DNA of 47,276 nt from Actinomycetes bacterium. GTDB taxonomy: Bacteria > Actinomycetota > Actinomycetes > Propionibacteriales > Nocardioidaceae. The notes under the pieces are model-generated. The model ran no database searches and was not told the DNA's origin. It saw only the letters and a program-made list of their open reading frames with translations. The stretch is taken from positions 1 through 47,276 of the forward strand of contig JAEZEJ010000120.1 of NCBI GenBank assembly GCA_023417775.1. Direction: 5' to 3'. Positions 36,877-46,400 of this stretch are shown here, piece after piece; within the stretch, counting starts at the first letter, position 1; every line of letters starts with the position of its first letter. The position numbers and the translations under genes were made by a program.

Positions 36877-37914
36877 TCAGGCCAGGGCTTCGGCGAGCAG
36901 ACGCAGGGTCTGAATCCGTGCGGGCGAGGTACGTGGGTCGGTGCCCTCATAGGCAGAGGCGACCGGGTGGATCATCACCTCGTCGACCTCGAACCCGGCC
37001 GCCAGCGACCGCACCTGCTCGGCGGCCTGCTCGGGCGTGCCCAGCACCGCCCGTGCCAACCCCTCGTCGACGACCGACTGCTCCACCTCGGAGAGGTCCA
37101 TCGCCTGGGCTTCCTCCACGAGCTGCAACGGAATCAGCGGCTTGCCGGTCCGCAGCCGTGCCATGGTGATGAGATTCGGGAGCATCAGCTGCGCGGCCTC
37201 CTCCTGGGTGTCGGCCACGGCCGCGTTGACCGTCAGGAAGGTCCGCGGCGCGGAGGCGTAGTCGCTCGGCCGGAACTCGCTGCGGTAGGTCGCCAGTGCC
37301 TCGGCCGTGCCCTTCCCCGAGAAGTGGTGGGCGAAGACATAGGGCAGTCCCTTGGCGGCCGCCAGATGCGCCGAGTACATCGACGATCCGAGCAGCCACA
37401 GGACCGGTCGGCTGGCGGCGGCCGGGGTGGCCTTGAGGATGTACTGCTGGCGCGGCACCGGGACCCGCACGCCCTCGGTGCCCATGAGCGCCATCACGTC
37501 GTCGAGGTACTGCGGGAACTTCTCGATATCCGTGTCATCGCGCCCGGCCGCACCCCGCAGGGCCCATGAGGTCACCGGATCGGACCCCGGGGCCCGGCCG
37601 ATGCCGAGGTCGATGCGTCCGGGGTGGGCAGCCTCCAGCAGCGCGAACTGCTCAGCCACCGCGAGCGGTGCGTGGTTCGGCAGCATGACGCCACCGGAGC
37701 CGAGCCGGATCCGCTCGGTCTGCGCCGCCAGATGGGCGATCAGGACCGGCGGCGAGGTCGCGGCCACCGCGGGCATGTTGTGGTGTTCGGCCACCCAGTA
37801 GCGCTCGAAACCGGCGGCGTCGGCGGCCTGGGCGAGGTCGACCGTCGCGGCGAGCGCGTCGCCGGAGGTCTGGTCGCTACGAACAGGGACGAGATCGAGG
37901 ACCGAGAGCTTCAC
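36877..37914 (-). CDS. LLM class flavin-dependent oxidoreductase
   Basis: The 345-residue TIM-barrel protein matches the luciferase-like monooxygenase subgroup with MsnO8/YhbW likeness. It starts LSVLDLVPVRSDQTS and has RYWVAEHHNMP, RIRLGSGGVMLPNHAPL, RIDLGIGRAPGSDP and LWLLGSSMYSA. These enzymes use FMNH2 or F420; neither substrate nor cofactor can be fixed from sequence. The start is a GTG 6 nt after CACGAT, a one-base variant of the window's leaderless -10 motif. The upstream esterase gene in the same direction ends 65 bp away. Confidence 0.92.
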   Translation of the reverse strand: MKLSVLDLVPVRSDQTSGDALAATVDLAQAADAAGFERYWVAEHHNMPAVAATSPPVLIAHLAAQTERIRLGSGGVMLPNHAPLAVAEQFALLEAAHPGRIDLGIGRAPGSDPVTSWALRGAAGRDDTDIEKFPQYLDDVMALMGTEGVRVPVPRQQYILKATPAAASRPVLWLLGSSMYSAHLAAAKGLPYVFAHHFSGKGTAEALATYRSEFRPSDYASAPRTFLTVNAAVADTQEEAAQLMLPNLITMARLRTGKPLIPLQLVEEAQAMDLSEVEQSVVDEGLARAVLGTPEQAAEQVRSLAAGFEVDEVMIHPVASAYEGTDPRTSPARIQTLRLLAEALA

Positions 37915-37979
37915 TCATCCATCGTGTCACCGCGCGCCAATCCCTCCCCTCCCCTCCGGGGCGGTGGGCAGGTCACCGC

Positions 37980-38942
37980 TCACGGGAGGATGAGGCGCTC
38001 GGTGAGGAACTCGGTGACATCGTCGAGGGCGGCATGGGCCGGACCACGCATCAGCCCGGGCAGGCTGACGAAGCCGTGGACGGCTCCCGCGTACTCGCGA
38101 TAGCGCACCGCGACGCCCGCCCGGCGCAGCGCGTCCCGATAACGCGAGCCGTTATCCAGGAGGGGATCGGCGGCAGCGGTGAGGATGAAGGCCGGGGCGA
38201 GCCCCTCATGCGAGCCCGCCCGCAACGGCGAGGCCTGTGGGTCCTCGGTGCCGTAGGCGTCCTGCAGGTACAGGCGCACGAAGGCGCGCATATTCGCCGA
38301 GGTCAGAACCGGCGCCTCGGGCATGGCGATCTCCGAGGCGAACTTCTCGTACATCTCGACCGCCGGATAGATCAGGACCTGCGCACGGATCTCGGGGCCG
38401 CCCTTGTCACGGGACGTCATCGCGGTGACGGCCGCCAGATTGCCGCCGGCACTGTCACCCATGACCGCCACCCGATCGGGATCGATGCCGAGCCGGTCGC
38501 CGTGCTCGACGATCCAGGAGAGCTCGTCCCAGGCGTCGTCGACCGCCGCGGGATACGGGTGCTCGGGGGCGAGCCGGTAGGACGGCGAGATGACGACAGC
38601 CCCGGTGCGCGCCGCCACACGGCTCGCGAACCACTCGGACTGCTCCGGTTCGCCCTGCACCCATCCGCCGCCGTGGTAGTTGACCACGACCGGACGCGTT
38701 CGGGTGCCGACGCCGTTCGGCCGATACAACCGGGCTCGTGCCGGCCGGCCCGGGAGGGCGAGGTCGAGGTCTTCCACCGTCACGCGGCGATCGGCCCGGC
38801 CGAACACCGTCGCGCCGAGGGGCGACTCGCGCAGTGCGCGGCGTCGCGCACGGGCCGCCGCATGATCGGTCACCTCCTCGACCGGCTCGGCGGTGCGATT
38901 GACGACCGCCCCGAGGACCCGTAGACGCCACGGCATGCTCAT
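37980..38942 (-). CDS. Alpha/beta hydrolase, hormone-sensitive-lipase type esterase
   Basis: The 320-residue protein has all HSL-family elements: the oxyanion loop NYHGGGWVQG, the nucleophile elbow GDSAGGN, the acid Asp in AAADPLLDNG and His in GAVHGFVS. It should hydrolyse short- to medium-chain carboxyl esters. The N-terminus (about 1-75) forms the cap. The ATG lies 6 nt after a TAGGCT hexamer. The catalytic set is complete, in contrast to the hydrolase at 5.9-6.7 kb. Confidence 0.93.
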   Translation of the reverse strand: MSMPWRLRVLGAVVNRTAEPVEEVTDHAAARARRRALRESPLGATVFGRADRRVTVEDLDLALPGRPARARLYRPNGVGTRTRPVVVNYHGGGWVQGEPEQSEWFASRVAARTGAVVISPSYRLAPEHPYPAAVDDAWDELSWIVEHGDRLGIDPDRVAVMGDSAGGNLAAVTAMTSRDKGGPEIRAQVLIYPAVEMYEKFASEIAMPEAPVLTSANMRAFVRLYLQDAYGTEDPQASPLRAGSHEGLAPAFILTAAADPLLDNGSRYRDALRRAGVAVRYREYAGAVHGFVSLPGLMRGPAHAALDDVTEFLTERLILP

Positions 38943-38948
38943 GGCGCG

Positions 38949-38954
38949 AGCCTA
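38949..38954 (-). promoter_or_regulatory. -10 hexamer TAGGCT, probable leaderless promoter of the esterase gene
   Basis: TAGGCT on the minus strand ends 6 nt before the ATG. Confidence 0.5.
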
Positions 38955-38982
38955 GCGGTCCGTCGCGGCTGACGTGCGGTCC

Positions 38983-40683
38983 TCATCCTGAGGCGCGCAA
39001 GGCCCAATCTCGGAGGCGATCGATGCGATGCTTCAGCTGCTCGGTGGTGGCGGCCGCCGCCGGCGGGCCTCCGCACTCGGACCGCAGCTTGTTGTGTACG
39101 ACGCCGTGCGGTGTGCCGGTGCGATGGTGCCAGGCGCCGACGAGGGCGTTCAGCTCGCGGCGCAGCTCCGAGCGTCGCTCGAAGGCGACATCCTCGTCCA
39201 CCGGGCTCGGCGCCGCGGTCTGCTGGGCGATCTCCTCGCGGGCCTTCTTGGAGCGAGCCGAGCGCAACAGCTCGGCCACCTGGTCGGGCTCCAGCAGGCC
39301 GGGGATGCCGAGGAAGTCCAGCTCCTCGGGGTCCTCGGCGATCGCATCGTAGCCGAACTCTCCGCCGTCGTAGACCACTCGGTCGAAGGACGCGTCGCTC
39401 CCCAGCGCCCGGTACGTGCCGAGCTCCTCGGGCATCGCCGGCTCCTCGCGGTTGGCCCGCGCCAGCAGCTCCGCCTCCGCGGCGAAGAGATCGGCCTCGT
39501 CCTTGACGGGCCGGCCGATCACGTGATCACGCTCGGCCTCCAGATCGGCGGCGAGTCCCAACAGCCCCGGGACGCTCGGCACGAAGATCGAGGCGGTCTC
39601 GCCGCGCCGGCGCGCACGCACGAAGCGTCCGACCGCCTGGGCGAAGAACAACGGGGTGGCGGTAGTAGTCGCATAGACGCCGACCGCCAGCCGCGGCACG
39701 TCCACGCCCTCGCTCACCATCCGCACGGCCACCATCCAGGGAGCCGAGCCGGCGGAGAAGTCCTGGATCCGCTGGCTCGACCCGGCCTCGTCGGACAGCA
39801 CGACCGTCGGATCGGTGCCGGTGAGATCACGCAGGATCGCCGCATAGGCACGGGCGGTGGTCTGGTCGGTGGCGATCACCAGCCCTCCCGCGTCGGGGAT
39901 GTCCCGGCGCACCTCCTGCAGCCGGCGATGGGCCGCCTGGAGCACCGCGGGGATCCACGACCCCTGCGGATCGAGTGCCGTGCGCAGCGCGTGCGCCATC
40001 TGGTCGCGGGTCAGCGGCTCCCCCAGGCGGGCGCTGACCTCGTCCCCGGCGCTCGTCCGCCACTGCATCTGACCCGAGTACGCCATGAACAGCACCGGTC
40101 GCACCACCGAGTCGCGCAGGGCGGCACCGTAGCCATAGGAGTAGTCGGCCACGCTCGCCATCGAGCCGTCGCCCTGGGGGGCGTAGGTGACGAAGGGGAT
40201 CGGATTGTCATCGGACCGGAACGGGGTGCCGGTCAGCGCGAGCCGGCGCTCGGCGGGCTCGCAGGCCTCGTGCACCGCATCGCCCCAGCTCAGCGCGTCT
40301 CCAGCGTGGTGGATCTCGTCGATGATGACCAGCGTGCGCTGCCGTTCGATGCGAACCCGATGGGCGATCGGATTGGTCGCCAGGCCGGCATAGGTCACGG
40401 CGTAGCCCTGGAACTGCGGGGCCAGGGCGCCGGTGAGGTCGGGATCGAGCGAGATGCCCATCGCGGCCGCCGAGAGCGCCCACTGGGTCTTCAGATGCTC
40501 GGTCGGGGCGACCACGACGATCCGTTCGATGACACGGCGGTGCAGGAGGTCGGCGGCGATGGTCAGCGCGAAGGTCGTCTTGCCGGCACCGGGCGTCGCG
40601 ACCGTGAGGAAATCCCGCGGCTGCGTGCGCTGGTACTGCTCGAAGGCCTCACGCTGCCACGTGCGCAGCGGGCGCGCGCTCAC
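38983..40683 (-). CDS. DEAD/DEAH-box (XPB-like SF2) helicase
   Basis: The 566-residue helicase starts SARPLRTWQREAFEQYQ (Q-like motif). It has Walker A ATPGAGKTT near residue 32, Walker B IIDEIHHAGD, motif III LTGTPFRSD and motif VI QAVGRFVRARRRG. The C-terminal third is acidic, then helical, with a basic end. It belongs to the Ssl2/XPB-like group of DNA translocases; such genes pair with DUF3039 across actinobacteria. The start is a GTG overlapping the DUF3039 stop (GTGA). Its process is not established; DNA repair is a reasonable guess. Confidence 0.9.
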   Translation of the reverse strand: MSARPLRTWQREAFEQYQRTQPRDFLTVATPGAGKTTFALTIAADLLHRRVIERIVVVAPTEHLKTQWALSAAAMGISLDPDLTGALAPQFQGYAVTYAGLATNPIAHRVRIERQRTLVIIDEIHHAGDALSWGDAVHEACEPAERRLALTGTPFRSDDNPIPFVTYAPQGDGSMASVADYSYGYGAALRDSVVRPVLFMAYSGQMQWRTSAGDEVSARLGEPLTRDQMAHALRTALDPQGSWIPAVLQAAHRRLQEVRRDIPDAGGLVIATDQTTARAYAAILRDLTGTDPTVVLSDEAGSSQRIQDFSAGSAPWMVAVRMVSEGVDVPRLAVGVYATTTATPLFFAQAVGRFVRARRRGETASIFVPSVPGLLGLAADLEAERDHVIGRPVKDEADLFAAEAELLARANREEPAMPEELGTYRALGSDASFDRVVYDGGEFGYDAIAEDPEELDFLGIPGLLEPDQVAELLRSARSKKAREEIAQQTAAPSPVDEDVAFERRSELRRELNALVGAWHHRTGTPHGVVHNKLRSECGGPPAAAATTEQLKHRIDRLRDWALRASG

Positions 40684-40949
40684 TCGTCGGAGGAGTCGTC
40701 GTCGTTGTTCTTCTCGGAGAAGGACTCCCAGATGTCCTTGCACTCCGGGCAGACGGGATAGCGCTGAGGATCGCGACTGGGGACCCACACCTTGCCGCAC
40801 AGGGCGACGACCGGGGTTCCCATGACCATGGCCTCGGTCAGCTTGTCCTTGGGGACGTAGTGACTGAAGCGCTCATGATCGCCGTTGTCCGTGCGCTGCT
40901 CAGTGCGCTCGTCGTGAACGGTCTGCGTTCCGCGTCCGAAGAATCCCAC
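40680..40949 (-). CDS. DUF3039 small zinc-ribbon-like protein
   Basis: The 89-residue protein matches DUF3039: HERFSHYVPKDKLTEAMVMGTPVVALCGKVWVP, then YPVCPECKDIW and an acidic tail (NNDDDSSDE). The Cys in ALCG and CPEC form a likely zinc site. The function is unknown, but the gene is widespread in actinobacteria upstream of this helicase, and here their frames overlap by 4 nt. A role as helicase partner is inferred from that coupling. The start is a GTG 6 nt after TAGGAT. Confidence 0.92.
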   Translation of the reverse strand: MGFFGRGTQTVHDERTEQRTDNGDHERFSHYVPKDKLTEAMVMGTPVVALCGKVWVPSRDPQRYPVCPECKDIWESFSEKNNDDDSSDE

Positions 40950-40955
40950 GGACCC

Positions 40956-40961
40956 ATCCTA
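40956..40961 (-). promoter_or_regulatory. -10 hexamer TAGGAT, probable leaderless promoter of the DUF3039-helicase operon
   Basis: TTTAGGAT on the minus strand; the hexamer ends 6 nt before the GTG start. Confidence 0.5.
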
Positions 40962-41014
40962 AAGGGTCGGGCCGACACCGAGCGCCGCCCACGACACGGC
41001 GGCTCCCACCCGGT

Positions 41015-41572
41015 TCAGTTCAGCGTGGGATCGTCCGGGAAGGTCGCCCACCACCGCAGCTCATCGGGCTGCCGACGCAGCACCTGAGCCCACAACAGGT
41101 CCGGACAGGGCGAGAGAACATCGTGGTCGCGCGCCTCGACCACGAGCCAGGAGCCCTCGCCGATCTCCTCCTCGAGCTGGCCCGCCGACCAGCCGGCGTA
41201 ACCGGCGAAGACCCGGAGTCCGCGGAGAGCGCCGCGCGGCGGCACCGGCCCGTCCAGGTCGACCAGGCCGATGTGCCCGGACATGTGACGCCATCCCTGC
41301 GGGGGCAGGTCGAGGCCGTCGACCACTCCCACCGCCAGCGCCGAGTCCATCGCGACCGGTCCGCCCTCGAATAGGCATCCGGGGGCGTCGACCATCCGTC
41401 CCCAGTCCGGCAGCACCTCATCGACGCCGGACTCCAGCGGACGATTGACGATGACGCCCAATGCTCCCTCGGCGTCGTGGTCAAGCAGGAAGACGACGCT
41501 CCGGCGGAACGGGCCGTCCTCGATCGCGGGTGTGGCGACGAGGAGGGACCCTCGCAAGCTCACCGGTTCCAT
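41015..41572 (-). CDS. YqgE/AlgH family protein
   Basis: The 185-residue protein matches YqgE/AlgH: SLRGSLLVATPAIEDGPFRRSVVFLLDHDAEGALGVIVNRPL at the start (cited in parts), then LFEGGPVAMDSALAV and RVFAGYAGWSAGQLEEEI. Structures exist for the family but no proven activity. The ATG lies 6 nt after CATCAT, a variant of the leaderless -10. It is divergent from the MerR gene, with 53 bp between starts. Confidence 0.94.
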   Translation of the reverse strand: MEPVSLRGSLLVATPAIEDGPFRRSVVFLLDHDAEGALGVIVNRPLESGVDEVLPDWGRMVDAPGCLFEGGPVAMDSALAVGVVDGLDLPPQGWRHMSGHIGLVDLDGPVPPRGALRGLRVFAGYAGWSAGQLEEEIGEGSWLVVEARDHDVLSPCPDLLWAQVLRRQPDELRWWATFPDDPTLN

Positions 41573-41612
41573 GCCCCTATGATGCCTCGCCCGGCGAGCA
41601 GTGGCCGTCGCC

Positions 41613-41618
41613 TATGAT
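41613..41618 (+). promoter_or_regulatory. -10 hexamer TATGAT, probable leaderless promoter of the MerR gene
   Basis: TATGAT ends 7 nt before the ATG. The hexamer is close to the consensus TATAAT. Confidence 0.55.
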
Positions 41619-41625
41619 CGCGACT

Positions 41626-42375
41626 ATGAGTGAACCCACGCTCCATGTCGAGGAGTTCACCGTCGACGAGCTCGCCCAGCGCGCCAATATGACGGTGCGC
41701 AATGTGCGGGCCTATGCCAGCCGCGGACTGATCGATCCTCCGCGCCTGGAGGGCCGCACCGGTTATTACACGCTGGCGCACCTGCAACGGCTGCAGCTGA
41801 TCCGCCAGCTCCTCGACCGCGGTTTCACCCTCGCGGCGGTCGAGGACGCGATCCTGCGCTCCCCGACCACCGCGCCCGGGCACGCCCTGGAGCTGATGAC
41901 GCTGCTCGAGTCCGGTGACGATGCCGACGATCCGAGTGTGCTCATGCCTCGTGCCGATCTCGCGGCGCTGGCGGGCGTGCCGCAGGAGGATGCGCTCATC
42001 GACGCCCTCGCGGATCTCGATCTCGTCGAGAAGCTCGATGACTCGATGCTGCGGATCCTCGACCCGGCCATCGTGCGGCCCGGTGCCGCGGCGGTCGCCC
42101 TCGGTCTGTCGCCCCAGACGGTGATCGGCGCCGTGCCCCTGCTGCGCGAGCACCTCGGCGAGGTGGCGCGCTATCTGGTCAGCCATACCTCCGAGGAGAT
42201 CGTGCAGCCCTTCCTCGACGAGGGCCTGCCCGAGCAGGACTGGCCGCGGGTCTTCGGCGCGGTCGAGGAGCTGCTGCCGATCGCCAGCCAGGTCATGCTG
42301 GCGATCTTCCGTGCCGAGCTGCGCGCCTCCATCGAGACCGAGATCGGCGACAAGCTTCAGCAGATGGGCGACTGA
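41626..42375 (+). CDS. MerR family transcriptional regulator
   Basis: The 249-residue protein has an N-terminal winged helix of MerR type (FTVDELAQRANMTVRNVRAYASRGLI, then RTGYYTLAHLQRLQLIRQLLDRGFTLAAVEDAI). The C-terminal domain of about 160 residues is helical (TVIGAVPLLREHLGEVARYLV; FGAVEELLPIASQVMLAIFRAEL) and longer than in metal-sensing MerR proteins. It contains no Cys cluster, so the effector is not a thiol-bound metal. Targets are unknown; no palindromic 19-bp spacer promoter was recognised nearby. It converges with the DUF3048 gene 14 bp away. Confidence 0.9.
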   Translation: MSEPTLHVEEFTVDELAQRANMTVRNVRAYASRGLIDPPRLEGRTGYYTLAHLQRLQLIRQLLDRGFTLAAVEDAILRSPTTAPGHALELMTLLESGDDADDPSVLMPRADLAALAGVPQEDALIDALADLDLVEKLDDSMLRILDPAIVRPGAAAVALGLSPQTVIGAVPLLREHLGEVARYLVSHTSEEIVQPFLDEGLPEQDWPRVFGAVEELLPIASQVMLAIFRAELRASIETEIGDKLQQMGD

Positions 42376-42389
42376 ACCGCCCTCTTGGG

Positions 42390-43373
42390 TCAGCCCCAGC
42401 TGACATCGGCCGTGCTGTTGTTGACCAGCTCGATCCACGCCTTGCCCGGGGCCAGCTGGACCGCATTGCCCTCCGCATCGGCCAGCTTGATCTGGGACCC
42501 GTGGTCCTCCTTGGACCAGGTGCCCTCGATCACCGAACCACCGGCGAACACCACGGCCCGGCCCTCGCCGACGAAGTCGGTCTCGGGAACCGGATTGCCC
42601 GCCGGATCGGTGTAGCCGGCATCGCGCTCGTCCGCGAAGAGCACCAGCAGGTTCCGCGCGGCGAACTCCGGGTCGGCGGTGCCGTTCGAGCGCGTCCAGC
42701 CCGCCTCACCGTGGGTCCATTCGGTGGTGTGGAAGGGCGCGAAGCGCACGGTCGCGGTGGCCGCGGCGGTCTCCGAGGAGGTGATGTCCTCCTCCTTCTC
42801 GGCCCACGGCAGATAGGGGACGCTCGGCGCGATCGGCCCGATCTCGCCGCTGATCTGCGCGAGATTCGCCAGGACATTGTAGGGAGCTCCCTTGCCGGCC
42901 TGACGGCTGAACCCGTCGCTGCCGCCGTCCTCGCTGACCACCGGAACCTGGGCCTGGCTCATCCGGTCCATCGTCTGGCCGGCGCCACCGGAGGCCACCA
43001 CATGGGCATTGGCGGGCTTGGCGATCCCGATGTCGGTCGCGCGCAGGGACCGCACGTGACCGACCTCCTCGGGCATGTCGGAGTAGTAGAGCGCGGCGAG
43101 GCGCGTGGCCCCGCCCTCGACCGTCTCCTCGACGACGAGATCGGCGCGCTCCAGGCCGATCTGCGGGGAGCCGGCTGAGGTGTTGTCGATCTTGACCGCC
43201 AGTGGGGCGTTCTGGGGCAGGCCATCCTCGAGCCGTTCTCCAGTCAACGGCGAGGACTGGACGAGCTCGGACCCGTCCTTCTGTTCCGGATCCGGCTCGG
43301 AGTCATCGCCGGACGAGCAGGCGGCCAGCAGGAGGGCAGCGGTCGACGCAGCGAGTACAGCACGCAACTTCAT
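42390..43373 (-). CDS. DUF3048 domain lipoprotein
   Basis: The 327-residue protein has a lipoprotein signal peptide (lipobox LAAC, Cys19) and an acidic linker. The two DUF3048 domains show PLAVKIDNTSAGSPQIGLERADLV, EGGATRLAALYYSDMPEEVGHVRSLR and a C-terminal VPETDFVGEGRAVVFAGGSVIEGTWSK with APGKAWIELV (cited in parts). In Bacillus, YerB belongs to this family; the function is unsettled. It should be anchored on the outer face of the membrane. The ATG is 7 nt after CATTCT. It is divergent from the helicase gene. Confidence 0.93.
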   Translation of the reverse strand: MKLRAVLAASTAALLLAACSSGDDSEPDPEQKDGSELVQSSPLTGERLEDGLPQNAPLAVKIDNTSAGSPQIGLERADLVVEETVEGGATRLAALYYSDMPEEVGHVRSLRATDIGIAKPANAHVVASGGAGQTMDRMSQAQVPVVSEDGGSDGFSRQAGKGAPYNVLANLAQISGEIGPIAPSVPYLPWAEKEEDITSSETAAATATVRFAPFHTTEWTHGEAGWTRSNGTADPEFAARNLLVLFADERDAGYTDPAGNPVPETDFVGEGRAVVFAGGSVIEGTWSKEDHGSQIKLADAEGNAVQLAPGKAWIELVNNSTADVSWG

Positions 43374-43462
43374 AGGCGCCAGAATGCCGTACCGGCGGTG
43401 ACGGATCCGGTAGCCGGCCGCTTCTTCGGCGAGTGTCGGTACCTCCTGCCACGATGGGAGTC

Positions 43463-46400
43463 ATGACCGAGGCCGGGCTGGATGATCTGGGATTCACGCC
43501 CGCCACCCAGGAGTGGTTCACCGACTCCTTCGCCGCTCCGACCCCGGCACAGCAGGGGGCCTGGGAGGCGATCGGGGCAGGCCAGCACACCTTGGTGGTC
43601 GCCCCGACCGGCTCCGGCAAGACGCTCGCCGCCTTTCTCTCGGCGGTCGATCGGCTCCTCCGGCCGCGCCCCGAGGACGCGCCCGCCGGGGTGCGTGTGC
43701 TGTATGTCTCGCCGTTGAAGGCGCTCGCGGTCGATGTCGAACGCAATCTTCGCTCTCCCCTGGTGGGCATCTCCAATACGGCGGTCCGCCGCGGCGAGGC
43801 CTTCCGCGAGGTCACCGTCGGGCTCCGCTCCGGCGACACCCCGCCATCGGAGCGCCGGCGGCTGCACTCCCATCCGCCCGACATCCTCATCACCACGCCC
43901 GAGTCGCTCTTCCTCATGCTGACGTCATCGGTGCGCGAGACCCTGCGGACCGTCGATGTGGTCATCATCGACGAGATCCACGCGGTCGCCGGTTCCAAGA
44001 GGGGCGCACATCTCGCGTTGTCCCTCGAACGGCTGGACACCCTCCTCGACGCACCTGCGCAGCGCATCGGTCTCAGCGCGACGGTCCGCCCACACGACGA
44101 GGTCGCCCGGTTCCTCGGCGGCCAGTCCCCCGTGCGCATCGTGGCCCCGGCCTCGCCCTCGCGACTGGAGCTCGACATCGTGGTCCCGGTCGAGGACATG
44201 ACCGAGATCGCCCCGCGGCACCCGACCGATCCGCCGGAGGGCTCGGCCGCGCAGTCGCTGGTCGATCCGGAGGCCGATCGGCAGGCCGGCAATACGATCT
44301 GGCCGCATGGCGAGGAGAGCGTGGGCGACCGGGTGCTCGACGCCCGGTCGACGATCGTCTTCGCGAACTCGCGAGGGGTCTCCGAACGACTCACCGCCCG
44401 GCTCAACGAGGTCTACGTCGAACACACCGAGGGTGAGCGGATCGAGCCCGACACGCGCAATCCCGCGCAGATGGGCGGTCTCTCAGGCCAATCCGATGGC
44501 GCTCCGCCCGCCTTCGCGCGGGCCCACCACGGCTCGGTCAGCAAGGAGCAGCGGGCGCTCATCGAGGACGATCTCAAGTCCGGTCGGCTGCGCTGCGTGG
44601 TGGCGACGTCCAGCCTGGAGCTGGGCATCGACATGGGGGCGGTGGACCTCGTCATCCAGGTCTCCTCTCCTCCGTCCGTCGCGGCGGGCCTGCAACGGGT
44701 CGGGCGCGCCGGGCACCAGGTCGGCGAGGTCTCCCGCGGTCTGATCTTCCCCACCAACCGGCACGATCTACTGGCCGGCGCGGTGACGGCCGAGCGCATG
44801 CGCGAGGGGGCGATCGAGCGATTGCGGGTACTCGCCAATCCCCTGGACCTGCTCGCCCAGCAGACCATCGCCGCCGCGGCACTCGAGCCCCTGGAGGTCG
44901 AGGAGTGGTTCGACACGGTCCGGCGCAGCGCCCCCTTCGCGACTCTCCCCCGGTCGGCCTTCGACGCCACGCTCGACCTGGTCAGCGGTCGCTATCCGTC
45001 CGATGAGTTCGGTGAGCTCCGCCCCCGCCTGGTCTGGGACCGCGATGCCGGAACGCTCACGGCGAGGCCCGGCGCTCAGCGGCTGGCGGTCACCAGCGGC
45101 GGCACCATCCCCGATCGCGGCATGTTCAGTGTCGTCCTGGCCGGCGACGACACCCAGGGCGGCCGCAAGGTCGGCGAGCTCGACGAGGAGATGGTCTACG
45201 AGTCGCGGGTCAACGATGTCGTCGCCCTCGGCGCCACCAGCTGGCGCATCCAGGAGATCACCCACGACCGCGTGATCGTGACTCCGGCCTTCGGCCTGCC
45301 CGCGCGGCTGCCCTTCTGGCGGGGGGACGCGGTCGGGCGGCCCTATGAGCTCGGCGCGGCGATCGGCGCCTTCCTGCGACGGCTCGAGGCCGGATCCGTC
45401 ACCCTCGGCGACGAACTCGGCATGGACGTCAACGCCCGGTCCAATCTCGTGGAGCTGGTCGCCGCGCAGCGGGAGGCCACCGGCCAGGTGCCCACCGACA
45501 CGACACTGGTGGTCGAGCGCTTCCGCGATGAGCTCGGCGACTGGCGGATCGTCCTGCTGTCTCCCTACGGCCGTTCGGTGCACGCCCCCTGGGCGCTGGC
45601 GGTCGGCGCGCGCATCCTCGAGCGCTACGGTGTCGACGGATCGGTGGTGGCCGGCGATGACGGCATCGTGGCCCGGGTGCCCGACACGGACGCCGAGCCT
45701 CCCGGGGCCGATCTCTTCGTCATCGAACCAGATGATCTCGAACGCATCGTCACCGAGGAGGTCGGCGGTTCAGCACTGTTCGCCTCGCGATTCCGCGAGT
45801 GCGCGGCCCGGGCTCTGCTCCTGCCCCGTCGCAATCCCGGTGCGCGGGCGCCGCTGTGGCAGCAGCGGCAGCGTTCGGCGCAGCTCCTCGACGTCGCCCG
45901 CAAGCATCCGTCCTTCCCGATCCTCTTGGAGACCGCCCGCGAGGTCCTGCAGGATGTCTACGATCTGCCTGCCCTGACCGATCTCGCGCGCCGGATCCAG
46001 AGCCGCGAGGTGGCGGTCGCCGAGGTCGCCACCGAGCGCGCCTCGCCCTTCGCCCAGACTCAGCTGTTCGGGTATGTGGGCGCCTTCCTCTACGACGGCG
46101 ACCTCCCCCTCGCCGAACGCCGTGCCGCCGCCCTCTCCCTCGACCCGGATCTGCTCGCGGAGCTGCTGGGCCGCACCGATCTGCGGGAGCTGCTCGATCC
46201 CGAGGTGGTCACGACGACCGAGCGCGAGCTGCAACGCCTCGTGCCCGAGCGGGCCGCGCGTTCCCTGGAGCATGTCGCCGACCTGGTGCGCACGATCGGA
46301 CCGCTGAGCACCGAGGCGGTCGCCGAGCGCACTGTCGCCGAGCTCCGCGATGACGTGCCGGAGTGGCTCAGGACCTTGCGCGATGATCGACGTCTCATCG

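Noticed and set aside
39028..40761. 577-codon plus-strand open frame opposite the DUF3039-associated helicase
   Set aside because: It lies antisense to a helicase with clear motifs; the translation is repetitive His/Arg/Gly/Leu sequence with no domain.
44395..44440. GTCGAACACACCGAG considered as a second SOS box
   Set aside because: Only the left half matches the LexA consensus, and it is inside the lhr coding region.
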